The position numbers and the translations under genes were made by a program. A stretch of 64,000 nucleotides of DNA from an uncultured Actinomycetes bacterium. GTDB lineage: Bacteria > Actinomycetota > Thermoleophilia > Miltoncostaeales > Miltoncostaeaceae. This document shows positions 16,722 through 26,325 of this stretch, one piece after another. The DNA lies in NCBI GenBank assembly GCA_903896045.1, contig CAITWD010000012.1, positions 1 to 64,000 on the forward strand, written 5' to 3'. The notes beneath the pieces are model-generated. The model had not been told where the DNA came from and ran no database searches. It worked only from the letters and a program-made list of their open reading frames with translations. Every line of letters begins with the position of its first letter. Position 1 is the first letter of the stretch.

Positions 16722-17905
16722 TCGGTCGTGCGCTCGATCACCATTGCGATCCCTTGCCCCCCGCCAATGCACAGCGATGCAAGCCCATAGCGGACCTCGC
16801 GACGCTGCATTTCGTGGATCAGCGTCACCAGGACGCGTGCGCCCGACGCGCCGACGGGATGCCCAAGGGCGATTGCCCCACCGTTGACATTGGTGATACT
16901 CGGATCGATCCCCAGCTCACCAATCACCGCAAGACTTTGTGCGGCAAAAGCTTCGTTGAGCTCGATGAGATCGATATCCGACAGCGCGAGGCCGGCAGCA
17001 GCAAGGGCCAGCGGAATCGCCTTGACCGGCCCCATACCCATAATCCGTGGCGGAACGCCAGCGGTCGCCCATCCACGGATTGCGCACAGGGACGCAATCC
17101 CTTCGCGCTCGGCCGTCGCACGACTCATGACCAGTACTGCAGCTGCACCATCATTAATCCCAGAGGCATTCCCTGCGGTCACCGATCCATCTGCCTCGAA
17201 CGCCGGGCGTAGCTTGGCCAATTGCCCCGGAGAGGTCGATGGGCGTGGATACTCATCCGCACTGCACACCGTCAGCTCCCCGCGCCGATCAGGGATCTCG
17301 ACGGAGACGATCTCTGTCTGAAACCGTCCGCCCTCCACAGCATCAGCGGCACGCTGCTGACTCGTCACTGCAAATGCGTCTTGCGCATCGCGCGTGATCC
17401 CAAATTCACGCGCAATGTTTTCCGCGGTCGAGCCCATATGGACATCCGTTGCCGCACACCACAAACCATCTCGCAGCATGGAGTCATACATCTGTGCATG
17501 CCCCATGCGATATCCCTGTCGGGCGCGATCAAGCAGATACGGCGACGCACTCATATTTTCAGTGCCCCCGGCGACAACCGCTGCCGCATCACCAAGACGC
17601 ACCTGCTGGGCCGCCATGGCGATGGCCCGTAACCCCGAACCACACAATTGGTTAATCGCCGTCGCGGGGACATGATCGGGCAGCCCTGCTGCGAGCGCTG
17701 CCTGGCGGGCGACATTCTGTCCTGCCCCTGCAGAGAGCACATTTCCAAAAATCACATCATCGACAAGGGCGTCTGATGCGTTCGCGCGTACGATCACCTC
17801 GCGCGCAACGATGGCGCCAAGCCGCGTGACATGCACTCCTGAAAGCGCACCCTCAAATGCACCGATTGGTGTCCGCGCCGCACTCACAATCACTGCATCA
17901 GTCAC
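16718..17905 (-). CDS. Acetyl-CoA acetyltransferase (thiolase)
   Basis: A 395-residue thiolase, the usual length. The nucleophilic Cys is in NQLCGSGLRA near residue 88, the signature NVNGGAIALGHPVGASGAR supplies the catalytic His near 350, and the second Cys is in CIGGGQG near 380. It condenses two acetyl-CoA or cleaves 3-ketoacyl-CoA. No hydroxyacyl-CoA dehydrogenase or other beta-oxidation gene is adjacent, so biosynthetic and degradative roles cannot be separated. The start is GTG at 17905. Confidence 0.9.
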   Translation of the reverse strand: MTDAVIVSAARTPIGAFEGALSGVHVTRLGAIVAREVIVRANASDALVDDVIFGNVLSAGAGQNVARQAALAAGLPDHVPATAINQLCGSGLRAIAMAAQQVRLGDAAAVVAGGTENMSASPYLLDRARQGYRMGHAQMYDSMLRDGLWCAATDVHMGSTAENIAREFGITRDAQDAFAVTSQQRAADAVEGGRFQTEIVSVEIPDRRGELTVCSADEYPRPSTSPGQLAKLRPAFEADGSVTAGNASGINDGAAAVLVMSRATAEREGIASLCAIRGWATAGVPPRIMGMGPVKAIPLALAAAGLALSDIDLIELNEAFAAQSLAVIGELGIDPSITNVNGGAIALGHPVGASGARVLVTLIHEMQRREVRYGLASLCIGGGQGIAMVIERTTD

Positions 17906-17963
17906 TCGGAGCCCCCGTAGCGATACCCACAGGCCGCATATTCAACGACCCCTTCGTAACGAC

Positions 17964-18281
17964 TTACGCGGTGAAACTCTTCCCGCAACCACACGACGCC
18001 GATGCATTTGGATTCTTGATCACGAACCCCGCACCCTGAAAGCTCTCCTCGTAATCAACCTGGGCACCCAAGAGATATGGGACTGAGAACCGGTCGACGA
18101 TCACGACCGCGCCGTCGTCGGCGAGCACCTCGTCGCCATCTTCTGCAGCGCCGAGTGAGAGCGAATACTCAAACCCCGAGCACCCACCCGGGATGACCTG
18201 CAGGCGCAAACCCGCGCCCTCCTCGTGATCAACGACGAGTTCCTTCAGATGTGCGGCTGCTTGTGGCGTCAACGTGACCAT
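17964..18281 (-). CDS. erpA: HesB/IscA/ErpA-type iron-sulfur carrier
   Basis: A 105-residue A-type carrier with the three conserved Cys: one in PGGCSGFEY near residue 34 and two in ASCGCGKSF near the C-terminus. Such proteins bind a labile Fe-S cluster and insert it into client enzymes. AAGGA sits 8 nt before the ATG and a good -10 (TAGAAT) lies further upstream. It stands alone, without suf or isc genes. ErpA rather than IscA or SufA is a guess. Confidence 0.88.
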   Translation of the reverse strand: MVTLTPQAAAHLKELVVDHEEGAGLRLQVIPGGCSGFEYSLSLGAAEDGDEVLADDGAVVIVDRFSVPYLLGAQVDYEESFQGAGFVIKNPNASASCGCGKSFTA

Positions 18282-18314
18282 GGTGATGTGTCCTTACATG
18301 GTTCGATGCAAAGG

Positions 18315-18320
18315 ATTCTA
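18315..18320 (-). promoter_or_regulatory. -10 element (TAGAAT) for erpA
   Basis: TAGAAT on the minus strand lies 33 nt before the erpA ATG, leaving a leader of about 27 nt that contains AAGGA. An 11-bp TTACCCGGTAA palindrome lies further upstream around 18355-18365. No good -35 was seen. Confidence 0.45.
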
Positions 18321-18375
18321 TGAGTCAGCGTACTCCTGTGCGAGCGCAAACTCGTTACCCGGTAAACTATCACTC

Positions 18376-19419
18376 TCAGGCCCCATCGAGAAGCCCGCGC
18401 AGCGCGCGTACGAGCGCGACCGGATCACCGCCAAACGGGCGAGCGATCAACGTGGTCACGCCGGCCTGGATAAGCACCGTGAGTCGTTGGGCAATCTCCT
18501 CTTCGGTGCCAATGAGCGTGAGTGCATCAAGGAGATCGTCGGGGATCGCACGCGCCGCTTCGAGACGCGCTCCTGAGAGATAGAGCTCCTGGATCTGAAG
18601 CGCCTCTGTCGCCCAGCCCAAATCACCAATGACATCGGTATAGAAATTCATCCCACGGGCGCCCATTCCACCGACATACCGCGCAATTTCGTTGCGCGCC
18701 ACATCACGTGTCGCAGCGACGTCGTCGGGGCGACCGATCGCACATGGGAATTGCACATGTAATCCCAGGGGCGAGAGTGCCGGCGAGCGCCGGGTTGCCC
18801 CACGCGCCAAGGCCTGCCCCCACACAGAATCTGCGCGATCAGGGACAAAGAAGAGTGGATACCAGCCGTCGGCGTATTCTGCGCACACCTCCACCATCGA
18901 GGGTCGCATGACCGCAAGATGAACCGGGATTCGGCCAACCGGGCGCGACACCCCCAGCCGCAAGGCACGACCGCGACCGGTACTGGTCGGATCGATCGTT
19001 GGGATGTCAATCACCCTGCCGTGATACTCCGATGACCCTCCTGCCCACAACTGACGGCAGACGCCAATCGTGTCGATCAAAAGATCCTTCACATGGGTGT
19101 ACGGGATTCCGTGAAACCCCTCGATGACCTGGGGCCCCGATGTACCGAGCCCGAGCTCGCAGCGCCCATCACTCAACACATCAATCGTCGCTGCGGTTTG
19201 CGCAATCACCGATGCGGATCGTGTGCCCACCGGCAACACCCCCGACACAATCGCAATGCGCGTCGTGCATGCAGCCAGATATCCCATAATGCTGGGCGCG
19301 TCATACCCCCATACCTCAGGCACGAACACCGCATCCAAGCCCACGCCCTCGCAGGCGACAATCGTCGCGATTTCGGCGCGAGGATCACGGGTGTAGTCGA
19401 TGGTCATCGCGAGTCGCAT
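18376..19419 (-). CDS. LLM-class (F420-type) oxidoreductase
   Basis: A 347-residue luciferase-like TIM-barrel protein. Typical features are a FVPEVWGYDA segment near residue 32, TRIAIVSGVLPVGTRSA (the substrate/cofactor strand), GRCELGLGTSGPQVIEGFHG near residue 105, and LLIDTIGVCRQLW. In actinobacteria most such proteins use deazaflavin F420, though FMN use cannot be excluded. The substrate is unknown. It lies just upstream of erpA on the same strand and downstream of an aldo/keto reductase, forming a loose redox group. Confidence 0.85.
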   Translation of the reverse strand: MRLAMTIDYTRDPRAEIATIVACEGVGLDAVFVPEVWGYDAPSIMGYLAACTTRIAIVSGVLPVGTRSASVIAQTAATIDVLSDGRCELGLGTSGPQVIEGFHGIPYTHVKDLLIDTIGVCRQLWAGGSSEYHGRVIDIPTIDPTSTGRGRALRLGVSRPVGRIPVHLAVMRPSMVEVCAEYADGWYPLFFVPDRADSVWGQALARGATRRSPALSPLGLHVQFPCAIGRPDDVAATRDVARNEIARYVGGMGARGMNFYTDVIGDLGWATEALQIQELYLSGARLEAARAIPDDLLDALTLIGTEEEIAQRLTVLIQAGVTTLIARPFGGDPVALVRALRGLLDGA

Positions 19420-19467
19420 CAGGACCCCGCGGCGTACTGGGAAATCACACCTCGCAGGATACGCACA

Positions 19468-20442
19468 TCAGCGCTCGAGGCCGGCGCGATATTCCTCCGG
19501 ATAACGCTCCCCAACCCCGACCCCGATTGGTGCGATCTCTGCGATATGTGCAAGGTCATCTGCGTTGAGTACCACATCAGCAGCGGTCGCACTCTCTGCG
19601 ACATGCGTCGCCCGGCGCGCGCCAATCAGGGGAATGACATCCTCACCCTGGGCCAGTAGCCACCCCAATGCAAGCTGTACGAGACTGATGCCGCGCTGCG
19701 CAGCAAATTCTGCAAGGCGCGCGATGGTGACAGAGTTCGCCAACATGTCCTCCCCTTGAAAACGGGGTGCGTTCCGGCGCCAATCGGTCTCGTCCAGATC
19801 CTCGGGCCGACGAATGCGACCGCCCAACAGCCCTCGCGAGAGTGGGCTGTAGGCCACAAAGCTAATCCCAAGTTCGCGAGTCGTCGGCACGATCTCGCGT
19901 TCAACCTCGCGAGTCAGGAGCGACCATTCGCTCTGCAGGGCCGTCACCGGGAACACCGCATGGGCACGGCGGATGGTTGCGGCACTGGCTTCTGAAAGCC
20001 CGATAGAGCGCACCAACCCATCTCGCACCGCCGTGGCCATCGGCTCCCATGTCTCCTCAATCGGACGATCGGTGGGAACGCGATGAAGCGACCACACATC
20101 CACCACATCAACCCCGAGCCGCTCGAGACTTCCCTCGATCGAGGCCCGGACAACCTTGTCCCAGGGGCGATCATCATCGACGTATTGGCGGGGATTAAAT
20201 TTTGTCGACACGAGCACATCGTCTCGATACGCGGCAATTGCGCGCCCAACAAGGCGCTCGTTTGTTCCGCCCCCGTAGACCTCAGCGGTATCGATATGGA
20301 TAATCCCGCAGGCGCGCACCTGTTCCATCGTGGCAAACGCCTCACGTTCGTCAATCGCGCCATAAATGCCGCTCAGCGCCATCGCACCGAACGCGATTGC
20401 TGACGATTCGGGCCCGTTGCTGCCCAGTGCCCGCATCTGCAT
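19468..20442 (-). CDS. Aldo/keto reductase
   Basis: A 324-residue (beta/alpha)8 NADPH-dependent reductase. The catalytic tetrad is recognisable: Asp in HIDTAEVYGGG, whose Tyr is the proton donor near residue 57, Lys in VLVSTKFNP, and His in WSLHRVPTD. The cofactor region PLIGARRATHVAE is near residue 285. The sequence resembles the YghZ/IolS-like group that reduces aldehydes and ketones. A strong ribosome-binding site (GAGGGGGGAG) precedes the ATG. Confidence 0.9.
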   Translation of the reverse strand: MQMRALGSNGPESSAIAFGAMALSGIYGAIDEREAFATMEQVRACGIIHIDTAEVYGGGTNERLVGRAIAAYRDDVLVSTKFNPRQYVDDDRPWDKVVRASIEGSLERLGVDVVDVWSLHRVPTDRPIEETWEPMATAVRDGLVRSIGLSEASAATIRRAHAVFPVTALQSEWSLLTREVEREIVPTTRELGISFVAYSPLSRGLLGGRIRRPEDLDETDWRRNAPRFQGEDMLANSVTIARLAEFAAQRGISLVQLALGWLLAQGEDVIPLIGARRATHVAESATAADVVLNADDLAHIAEIAPIGVGVGERYPEEYRAGLER

Positions 20443-20600
20443 ATGCTCCCCCCTCGACGATGGTTGCCTGAGTACAACGTGGTGCGGTCATGTTTTCACG
20501 AATCACCCGCGGAATCGACCAATCGTCATTTGGTGATGGGCGCGATTCAGGGCATGAGCGTATGCTCTTCTGGTCTGCAGATGGCGAGGAAAGGTCCGTC

Positions 20601-20897
20601 ATGATCACGCTTTTACAGCTGCGCAAATGCCCGTGGTCGGCAGCGGTGCGCCAAACCCTCGCCAATGTCGAACAGCATTACGGCGTCGTGCAAGTGCCCT
20701 ACGATCGCGCACTGCGCCATGAGGTCATCGCACTCACCGGTCAAGATAAAACACCAGTGCTCATCGACGGTGACACGGTGCTGTGGGATTCGCGCACGAT
20801 TGTCGCCTATCTCTATGACACCTATGGCGATGCGCGCCAACACGAACGTGCCCACGAAATCCGAGATGAAATGCGCGACGCGGCACGGGCCGCATAA
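20601..20897 (+). CDS. Glutaredoxin/GST N-terminal-domain protein
   Basis: A 98-residue single-domain thioredoxin-fold protein. CPWS near residue 11 sits where glutaredoxins have CPYC, so only the N-terminal Cys of the pair is kept, as in monothiol or GST-type domains. The cis-Pro is in KTPVLIDG near residue 53, and WDSRTIVAYL follows as in GST N-terminal domains. The helical GST C-terminal domain is missing. GAGGAAAGG lies upstream of the chosen ATG. A cupin gene follows by 16 nt, probably co-transcribed. Confidence 0.75.
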   Translation: MITLLQLRKCPWSAAVRQTLANVEQHYGVVQVPYDRALRHEVIALTGQDKTPVLIDGDTVLWDSRTIVAYLYDTYGDARQHERAHEIRDEMRDAARAA

Positions 20898-20913
20898 TAC
20901 GAGGAGACGCAGA

Positions 20914-21318
20914 ATGGCCGAGCGATACGCAAAAGTAGATCCAATGACGCTCCAAGAGCGCGAACGCAAGGGTGGCGGAGCTGCCTCTCGCGACCTTGGG
21001 GGCGCGCTCGGCGCAGAGAACCTCGCTGCGCGGGTCTGGCGTTTCGGCCCCGGACATGAGATGGCCTATCACCGCCACCATGTCCAGGAAGAGTTCTACC
21101 ACTTGGTCTCAGGGGGCCCACAAGAGGTATTCATTGAGGGTGACGTCGTCACCGTCAATGATGGCGAATGGCTTCGCGTCGACAAGAACGCCGCGCGCAA
21201 GATTCAAAACCACACCGATCGCGACGCAATTTGGTTGACGATCGGAACCCCTCCCGGAGAGGGCATCACGGACGGCATTCGTATCGACATCGAAACGGGC
21301 CAAGAGATTCCGCGCTAA
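20914..21318 (+). CDS. Cupin-domain protein
   Basis: A 134-residue single-cupin protein. The metal-site motif is visible as HRHHVQEEFYHLVSGG (His, His, Glu) near residues 51-66, and the second cupin motif follows around IQNHTDRDAIWL. The start ATG has GAGGAG 7 nt upstream. Such small cupins may isomerise, oxygenate or just bind small molecules. It follows the glutaredoxin-like gene and ends close to the convergent DUF72 gene. Confidence 0.8.
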   Translation: MAERYAKVDPMTLQERERKGGGAASRDLGGALGAENLAARVWRFGPGHEMAYHRHHVQEEFYHLVSGGPQEVFIEGDVVTVNDGEWLRVDKNAARKIQNHTDRDAIWLTIGTPPGEGITDGIRIDIETGQEIPR

Positions 21319-21336
21319 CACGGCGAGCGACGAGGG

Positions 21337-22239
21337 TCAGTTCGTCCCGGTATCAAGGTGATCGCCGACAAGCTCGGACAGTTGCGTTGCATTGCGCAAC
21401 GCGTAGTCCCCGGCATTGTTATTGAACACCACCACGACGTCGGTGACCTTCGTCGCCATCTGCACCACATCCTTGGCCCACTCGGCGAGCTCGTCGGGTG
21501 AATAGATGTAGTCAAATCGTTCGGCCACGGTCCGCGCGCCCTGCCATGTCGCACCATTGCGCCCGTGGAGTCGCACATAGCCGAGGTCGTTTGAGGTGAT
21601 CTGGAGGAGTGGTGGCATCGCTGATGACACATCAATCCGAGGCGCATCAACACACACATATGCCGCCCCAAGGTCACCCAGCATCGCTCGAGTGCGATCG
21701 TAGTTCTGCCTACTTACCCAGGAACGGTGGCGAAATTCAACGGCAACGCGCAGGGGTGCAAACCGGGCAATGATCCGCGCGATCTCCCGTACCTGGGCAT
21801 CCCCGAATTCCACAGTTGGGGCCAACTGCACGAGTACCGCCGAAAGCTTGTGCCCCATTGGAGAAATTGCCTCACACAGATGGTCGATGACCGCATCACG
21901 TAATGCACGGGACGGCCGCACAACATGGCCACGGTGGTCGCTGGTGCACGGTAGGTCACGAAGTGCAGTCGGCAAACGCGCAGGATCGCTGCGATGCCCA
22001 CTGATGAGTTGGTGTGCCTTGACCACGAACCGAAAGTTGTCAGGCGTGCGATCGACCCATGCCTCGACCGTTCCCATCGCAGGAAGCGCATAAAAGCTGG
22101 CGTTTACCTCAACCAGAGAAAAGTGTTCGGCGTAGTAGCGCAGTCGCCCGGCAGCATCGCGTTTGACCTCATTCGGATACCACCCGGCCTTGATGAACTC
22201 TGGGTCCGTCCACGATGCCGTGCCGATCAGGATCGGCAC
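21337..22239 (-). CDS. DUF72/YecE-family protein
   Basis: A 300-residue protein with the family N-terminus IGTASWTDPEF, then YAEHFSLVEVNASFYALP near residue 37 and a VEFRHRSW segment near 170. DUF72 proteins have a TIM-barrel-like fold and no settled biochemical role. The start is GTG without an evident ribosome-binding site. Confidence 0.88.
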   Translation of the reverse strand: MPILIGTASWTDPEFIKAGWYPNEVKRDAAGRLRYYAEHFSLVEVNASFYALPAMGTVEAWVDRTPDNFRFVVKAHQLISGHRSDPARLPTALRDLPCTSDHRGHVVRPSRALRDAVIDHLCEAISPMGHKLSAVLVQLAPTVEFGDAQVREIARIIARFAPLRVAVEFRHRSWVSRQNYDRTRAMLGDLGAAYVCVDAPRIDVSSAMPPLLQITSNDLGYVRLHGRNGATWQGARTVAERFDYIYSPDELAEWAKDVVQMATKVTDVVVVFNNNAGDYALRNATQLSELVGDHLDTGTN

Positions 22240-22310
22240 GGATCGACACCACGATCAACTCGGGCCGGCTGCTCCAACACACATATCTGATGCCGCATCT
22301 GGGTCATGGG

Positions 22311-24317
22311 TCATCCGAGCCTACCTGGGATGTCAATATTCGTGGAGAGCACGGACAGATCAGACGCGAACAATTCCATCGGCGCGTCGCGCACACACCG
22401 TTCAAGCACCGCAACCACATCAGGACAAAACTGCACGCCGGTCATTTGACGAATCTCGCGCAATGCGTCGGCCAAGGACATCGCCCCCCGGTATGGACGG
22501 TCGTGGGTCATGGCATCAAGCGCATTGGCAACGCCGAGAATTCTGCTCTCAAGGGGAATCGCATCACCCGCGAGATGCGCAGGGTAGCCCGAACCGTCGA
22601 ACCACTCATGATGCGCCCGTACGAAATCACGTACTTCGCCGAGCGACGCACCCGACAACATTCGATAGCCGACTTCCGGGTGTTGATGGACTTCATCCCA
22701 CTCATCAGGCGCGAGTGGTCCTGGCCGGGAAAGCACCTCCGCGCTGATTCCTATTTTTCCAACATCATGCACAAGACCCGCAATACGCAATTGAGAGAGG
22801 CGCTCCTCTGACAACCCCATGTGCCGACCAATGACCACGCTGATATCCGCGACATGTTCGGAATGATGACGCGTGGTGGGGTGTCGATCATCCACAGCTG
22901 CTGCAACACCGATGATTGTCGTCAACAGTGATTGGGCGACCTCGTCGTCGCGGCGATCCTGATCGTCAATCATCGCAGCGACTTCCCTGTCAAAAAGGAA
23001 TGTACGATCGCCCCCGTGTCGGCGCCCAAGCGCCAATGCAGCAATCGCAAATCGTGCGGTTTGCTCTGCGTCCGACGCCTGTAAGGGGAAGCTCACAACC
23101 CCAGCCGTCAGTGCAATTGACTGCGGAAGGAGCCCGGCGATCCGCGCCTCGTGACGGAGGCGCTCGGCGATCCGAAAGGCATCAAGACCTCCCGAAGACG
23201 GCAGGATAATCGCAATCTCGTCATCGGAAATGCGACATCCCACATCCGTGGCTCGCAAGGCCGGTACGAACTGTTCAGTGAGATCGCGAAGCAGGAGATC
23301 AGCATCTGCGACACCCTCCCGAGCCCGCAACTCGTCAAGTCCATCGATTCCCACGACAATCAGCGACAGTTCCTCCCCGGTGCGAATCGCCCGCTGCACC
23401 TCCTGTGAGAGCCGCAGAGAAAAGTAATGCTGATTGAACAGACGCGTGATCGGATCGATCGTCGCAACACCAGCAGATTGCGCACGCAGTGCGGAGGCAT
23501 CCATTGTGGCAACACCGTGATCAACAAGGCTTTGCAGCGCCTCAAGATCATCTGCGCGCAATCCGCCGATGCGACTTGTCACCACCGCAAGCGTCCCCGA
23601 TGGACCATCTGGACTCGGCACACACACCACGGCGATACCCACGATTCCCCACTCGCGAAGGTGTGATTCACGCGGCAATGCCCCAGCCCAGGGACGCCCA
23701 TCGACACGCAGCCGATCGAGATCACGCGCCACATACCCGGCAAGCGTGTACTCGCTCAATGGATCGAGTCCGGTACTCGCAACAACATGTGCCTCGTCGA
23801 CCGCCCCAGACACCAGCACCGCTCCGGCGCCTTCCACCAGATCACATGCGGCCTCGGTGAGTCGCAGCAACCCTTGCCCATTCACACCGAGATCACGCAA
23901 GGATCGCACCCCGTGTGCAAGACGAGTGAAGCGTGCGCGATGGGCGGCGATGCTGCGAACCGCATTTTCGTGTGCGACAGCGTGCCCGAGCTGGTCGACA
24001 AGTGCAGCCATCAGTCCGGACTCAACGGGCGTCAGATCGAGGGCGTTGAGCATCAGCGTGCCGAGACGCGCACCCGCGACAACGAGCGGCAATGTGCACG
24101 AGAACGGACCCTCCCCACGCGCTGCCACCACGAAGTGCTCCCCGACATCATCGACAAGCACAATGCGGCCCTCGGCGGATCCGAGATACGCGCACGCGGC
24201 GTCAAGCGCAATCCGTGCACGCGCATCAAGCTCCGGTTCGTGTGCGATGGCTCCAAACTGTGCGATGAACTCTTCCATGCGCACAGCGTCTGTCTCATGG
24301 TGATCTCGTCCTGCCAC
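22311..24317 (-). CDS. GAF-GAF-GGDEF-HD-GYP signalling protein (c-di-GMP phosphodiesterase)
   Basis: A 668-residue cytoplasmic sensor. Two GAF-like regions lie at about residues 20-130 and 150-285, a GGDEF-like domain at 290-450, and an HD-GYP domain at 465-650. The HD-GYP part has all key motifs: HHSEHV, HDVGKIGI and HHEWFDGSGYP, so it should hydrolyse c-di-GMP. The GGDEF site reads RISDDEIAI, without the GG and with altered acidic residues, so cyclase activity is probably lost and it may bind GTP or act structurally. GTG 24317 has AAGGGGG upstream; ATG 24278 is an alternative. No membrane segment is seen. Confidence 0.87.
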   Translation of the reverse strand: MAGRDHHETDAVRMEEFIAQFGAIAHEPELDARARIALDAACAYLGSAEGRIVLVDDVGEHFVVAARGEGPFSCTLPLVVAGARLGTLMLNALDLTPVESGLMAALVDQLGHAVAHENAVRSIAAHRARFTRLAHGVRSLRDLGVNGQGLLRLTEAACDLVEGAGAVLVSGAVDEAHVVASTGLDPLSEYTLAGYVARDLDRLRVDGRPWAGALPRESHLREWGIVGIAVVCVPSPDGPSGTLAVVTSRIGGLRADDLEALQSLVDHGVATMDASALRAQSAGVATIDPITRLFNQHYFSLRLSQEVQRAIRTGEELSLIVVGIDGLDELRAREGVADADLLLRDLTEQFVPALRATDVGCRISDDEIAIILPSSGGLDAFRIAERLRHEARIAGLLPQSIALTAGVVSFPLQASDAEQTARFAIAALALGRRHGGDRTFLFDREVAAMIDDQDRRDDEVAQSLLTTIIGVAAAVDDRHPTTRHHSEHVADISVVIGRHMGLSEERLSQLRIAGLVHDVGKIGISAEVLSRPGPLAPDEWDEVHQHPEVGYRMLSGASLGEVRDFVRAHHEWFDGSGYPAHLAGDAIPLESRILGVANALDAMTHDRPYRGAMSLADALREIRQMTGVQFCPDVVAVLERCVRDAPMELFASDLSVLSTNIDIPGRLG

Positions 24318-24385
24318 ACGCCCCCCTTGCCGAAGTGTGAGTCCCTCCCAAGATCGGCAATGGGCACAAAAATCTCAACGCCACA

Positions 24386-24420
24386 CAATGAGGGGCGCAT
24401 ACGAATTGCACCCCTCATTG
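24386..24420 (-). terminator. Hairpin after trpB2
   Basis: CAATGAGGGG at 24386-24395 and CCCCTCATTG at 24411-24420 form a perfect 10-bp stem with a 15-nt loop, 6 bp past the trpB2 stop. On the minus strand a TTTTT run follows about 12 nt later, so termination may be inefficient. It separates trpB2 from the HD-GYP gene. Confidence 0.65.
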
Positions 24421-24426
24421 TCCGCG

Positions 24427-25791
24427 TTATGCGGGAAGTGCTGGCATTCCGGCAAGTTCGGCAGTCGCACGATCGAGCTCATCTTGCGAGTACGCAGAGT
24501 CAACCATCTCGCCCGACAGGTACGACGCATAGGCCGCCATATCGAAGTTTCCGTGACCGCAGAGGTTGAACAAGATATTGCGCGACACACCTTCCTGACG
24601 GGCACGCTCCACCTCGTCGACCACGGCGCGGATCGCGTGTGATGCTTCCGGGGCGGGGATAATGCCCTCAGCGCGACCAAATGCGACGGCTTGCGCAAAA
24701 CATTCACGCTGCTGATAGGCGCGCGCCTCAACCAACCCTGTGTGCACCAAATGCGACACAAGCGGAGCCATGCCGTGATACCGCAATCCACCAGAGTGAA
24801 TGGATGGCGGCACAAATGAGTGGCCCAAAGAATGCATCGGCAGCAGCGGTGTCATTCCCGCGGTGTCACCGAAGTCATACCCATAGACCCCCTGGGTCAA
24901 ACTCGGACATGATGCCGGCTCCGCCGCAATCACCTTAATGTCGGCTCCAGCGAACTTCTCGGCAAGGAACGGGAAGGCGAGACCGGCGAAGTTTGACCCA
25001 CCACCCACACAGCCCACGACAACGTCAGGCGATGCACCAGCCATCTTCATCTGCTCAACCGCCTCTTGACCAACAACGGTCTGGTGGAGCAACACGTGGT
25101 TCAAGACGCTCCCGAGTGCGTAATTTGTGTCTTCCCGAGTTGCCGCATCCTCGACAGCTTCGGAGATTGCGATCCCGAGGCTTCCCGTTGACGATGGGTT
25201 GGCTGCGAGAATTGTCCGCCCGGCATTCGTGTCGTTGGACGGGCTGGCAACGACCTCGCTGCCCCACGTCTCGATCATCACACGACGATATGGCTTTGCG
25301 TCATAACTGACCCGCACCATGTACACCTTGCACTCCAAGCCAAAGAGCTGGCATGCCAGCGATAAGGACGAACCCCATTGGCCGGCACCAGTCTCGGTGG
25401 CCAAACGCTTCACTCCCGCCTGGGCGTTGTAATACGCCTGTGGGATTGAGGTATTGGGCTTATGCGAGCCCGCGGGGCTTACACCCTCATACTTGTAGAA
25501 GATCTTGCAATTCGTGCCGAGGACCTTCTCAAAATTGATGGCACGATGCAGCGGGGTTGGCCGCCACAAGGCATAGACCTCCCGCACCGGATCGGGGATG
25601 CTGATCCAGCGATCCTGGCTGACCTCTTGCATGATGAGCTCCATCGGGAAGATGGGGGTCATCATCTCGGGCTGCAATGGGCTTCCATCCGGCGCTAATG
25701 GCGGAGGCATCGGGACGGGAAGATCCGCCGCGATGTTGTACCAATTGGTCGGAATCTGGTCTTCCCGAAGCAGATAACGATGCTGTGACAT
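24427..25791 (-). CDS. trpB2: Tryptophan synthase beta chain, TrpB2 type
   Basis: A 454-residue PLP enzyme, longer than the roughly 400 residues of TrpB1. The PLP lysine is in EGVSPAGSHKPNTS near residue 112, ATETGAGQWG follows near 132, and the phosphate-binding loop CVGGGSNFAG is near residue 240. TrpB2 enzymes make tryptophan from indole and serine and generally lack the TrpA interface. No trpA lies beside it, in agreement with that. GAGAGGA precedes the ATG. It sits downstream of ccmH on the strand of the trp cluster, separated from trpC by two cytochrome genes. Confidence 0.9.
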   Translation of the reverse strand: MSQHRYLLREDQIPTNWYNIAADLPVPMPPPLAPDGSPLQPEMMTPIFPMELIMQEVSQDRWISIPDPVREVYALWRPTPLHRAINFEKVLGTNCKIFYKYEGVSPAGSHKPNTSIPQAYYNAQAGVKRLATETGAGQWGSSLSLACQLFGLECKVYMVRVSYDAKPYRRVMIETWGSEVVASPSNDTNAGRTILAANPSSTGSLGIAISEAVEDAATREDTNYALGSVLNHVLLHQTVVGQEAVEQMKMAGASPDVVVGCVGGGSNFAGLAFPFLAEKFAGADIKVIAAEPASCPSLTQGVYGYDFGDTAGMTPLLPMHSLGHSFVPPSIHSGGLRYHGMAPLVSHLVHTGLVEARAYQQRECFAQAVAFGRAEGIIPAPEASHAIRAVVDEVERARQEGVSRNILFNLCGHGNFDMAAYASYLSGEMVDSAYSQDELDRATAELAGMPALPA

Positions 25792-25872
25792 TCAGTCCTC
25801 TCTCAGCCGTTGGCGCGGAATGGGGGAAAGTCTATTCGCTTCGCAACAAACCGCACAAGACAACCGAGACAA

Positions 25873-26325
25873 CTACTGGTCGAGTCTGCGCAATTCCTCA
25901 TCGAGGCGCTGCCGTTCCTCAAGGGTGACACCCGCCACGACCGGGGCCGCCGTTCTGGTCCGCGATGACCAGGAGCGCGCAATAAAGGGAAGCGCCCCAA
26001 GACCAGCAATCACGAACACCGCCGGAACGAGCCAAATGATCAAGTCAAAACCGGTCTTGGGCGGCGTCGCGAGGATATCGCGGCCAAATTGCGTTACCAA
26101 CGACTGTTCAATCTCGGATGTCGACCACCCTTGGGCGGCTTTTTCCTCGATAAAGGCCTTGATGCGCATCGCCGACGGCGCAGAGGAGACGTTCAACGGT
26201 GTATCGCATGTCGGGCATTTGAGCTGCTGCTCGAGATACAGCAAATCGACACTGGCAAACGCCGGCGCCACTGCCACGCACATGATGATCAGCGCGATCA
26301 CACCCGTCAGCCACCGACGCATCAC
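25873..26325 (-). CDS. ccmH: CcmH/NrfF-like cytochrome c biogenesis protein
   Basis: A 150-residue protein with an N-terminal signal/membrane segment (residues 6-24), the redox motif LKCPTCDTPL near residue 35 on the outer side, a TQFGRDILATPPKTG segment, and a second membrane helix near residues 95-115. CcmH keeps apocytochrome c thiols reduced for haem attachment. It overlaps the thioredoxin-like gene upstream by 4 bp, so both act together. Other ccm genes are not in the window. Confidence 0.85.
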   Translation of the reverse strand: MMRRWLTGVIALIIMCVAVAPAFASVDLLYLEQQLKCPTCDTPLNVSSAPSAMRIKAFIEEKAAQGWSTSEIEQSLVTQFGRDILATPPKTGFDLIIWLVPAVFVIAGLGALPFIARSWSSRTRTAAPVVAGVTLEERQRLDEELRRLDQ

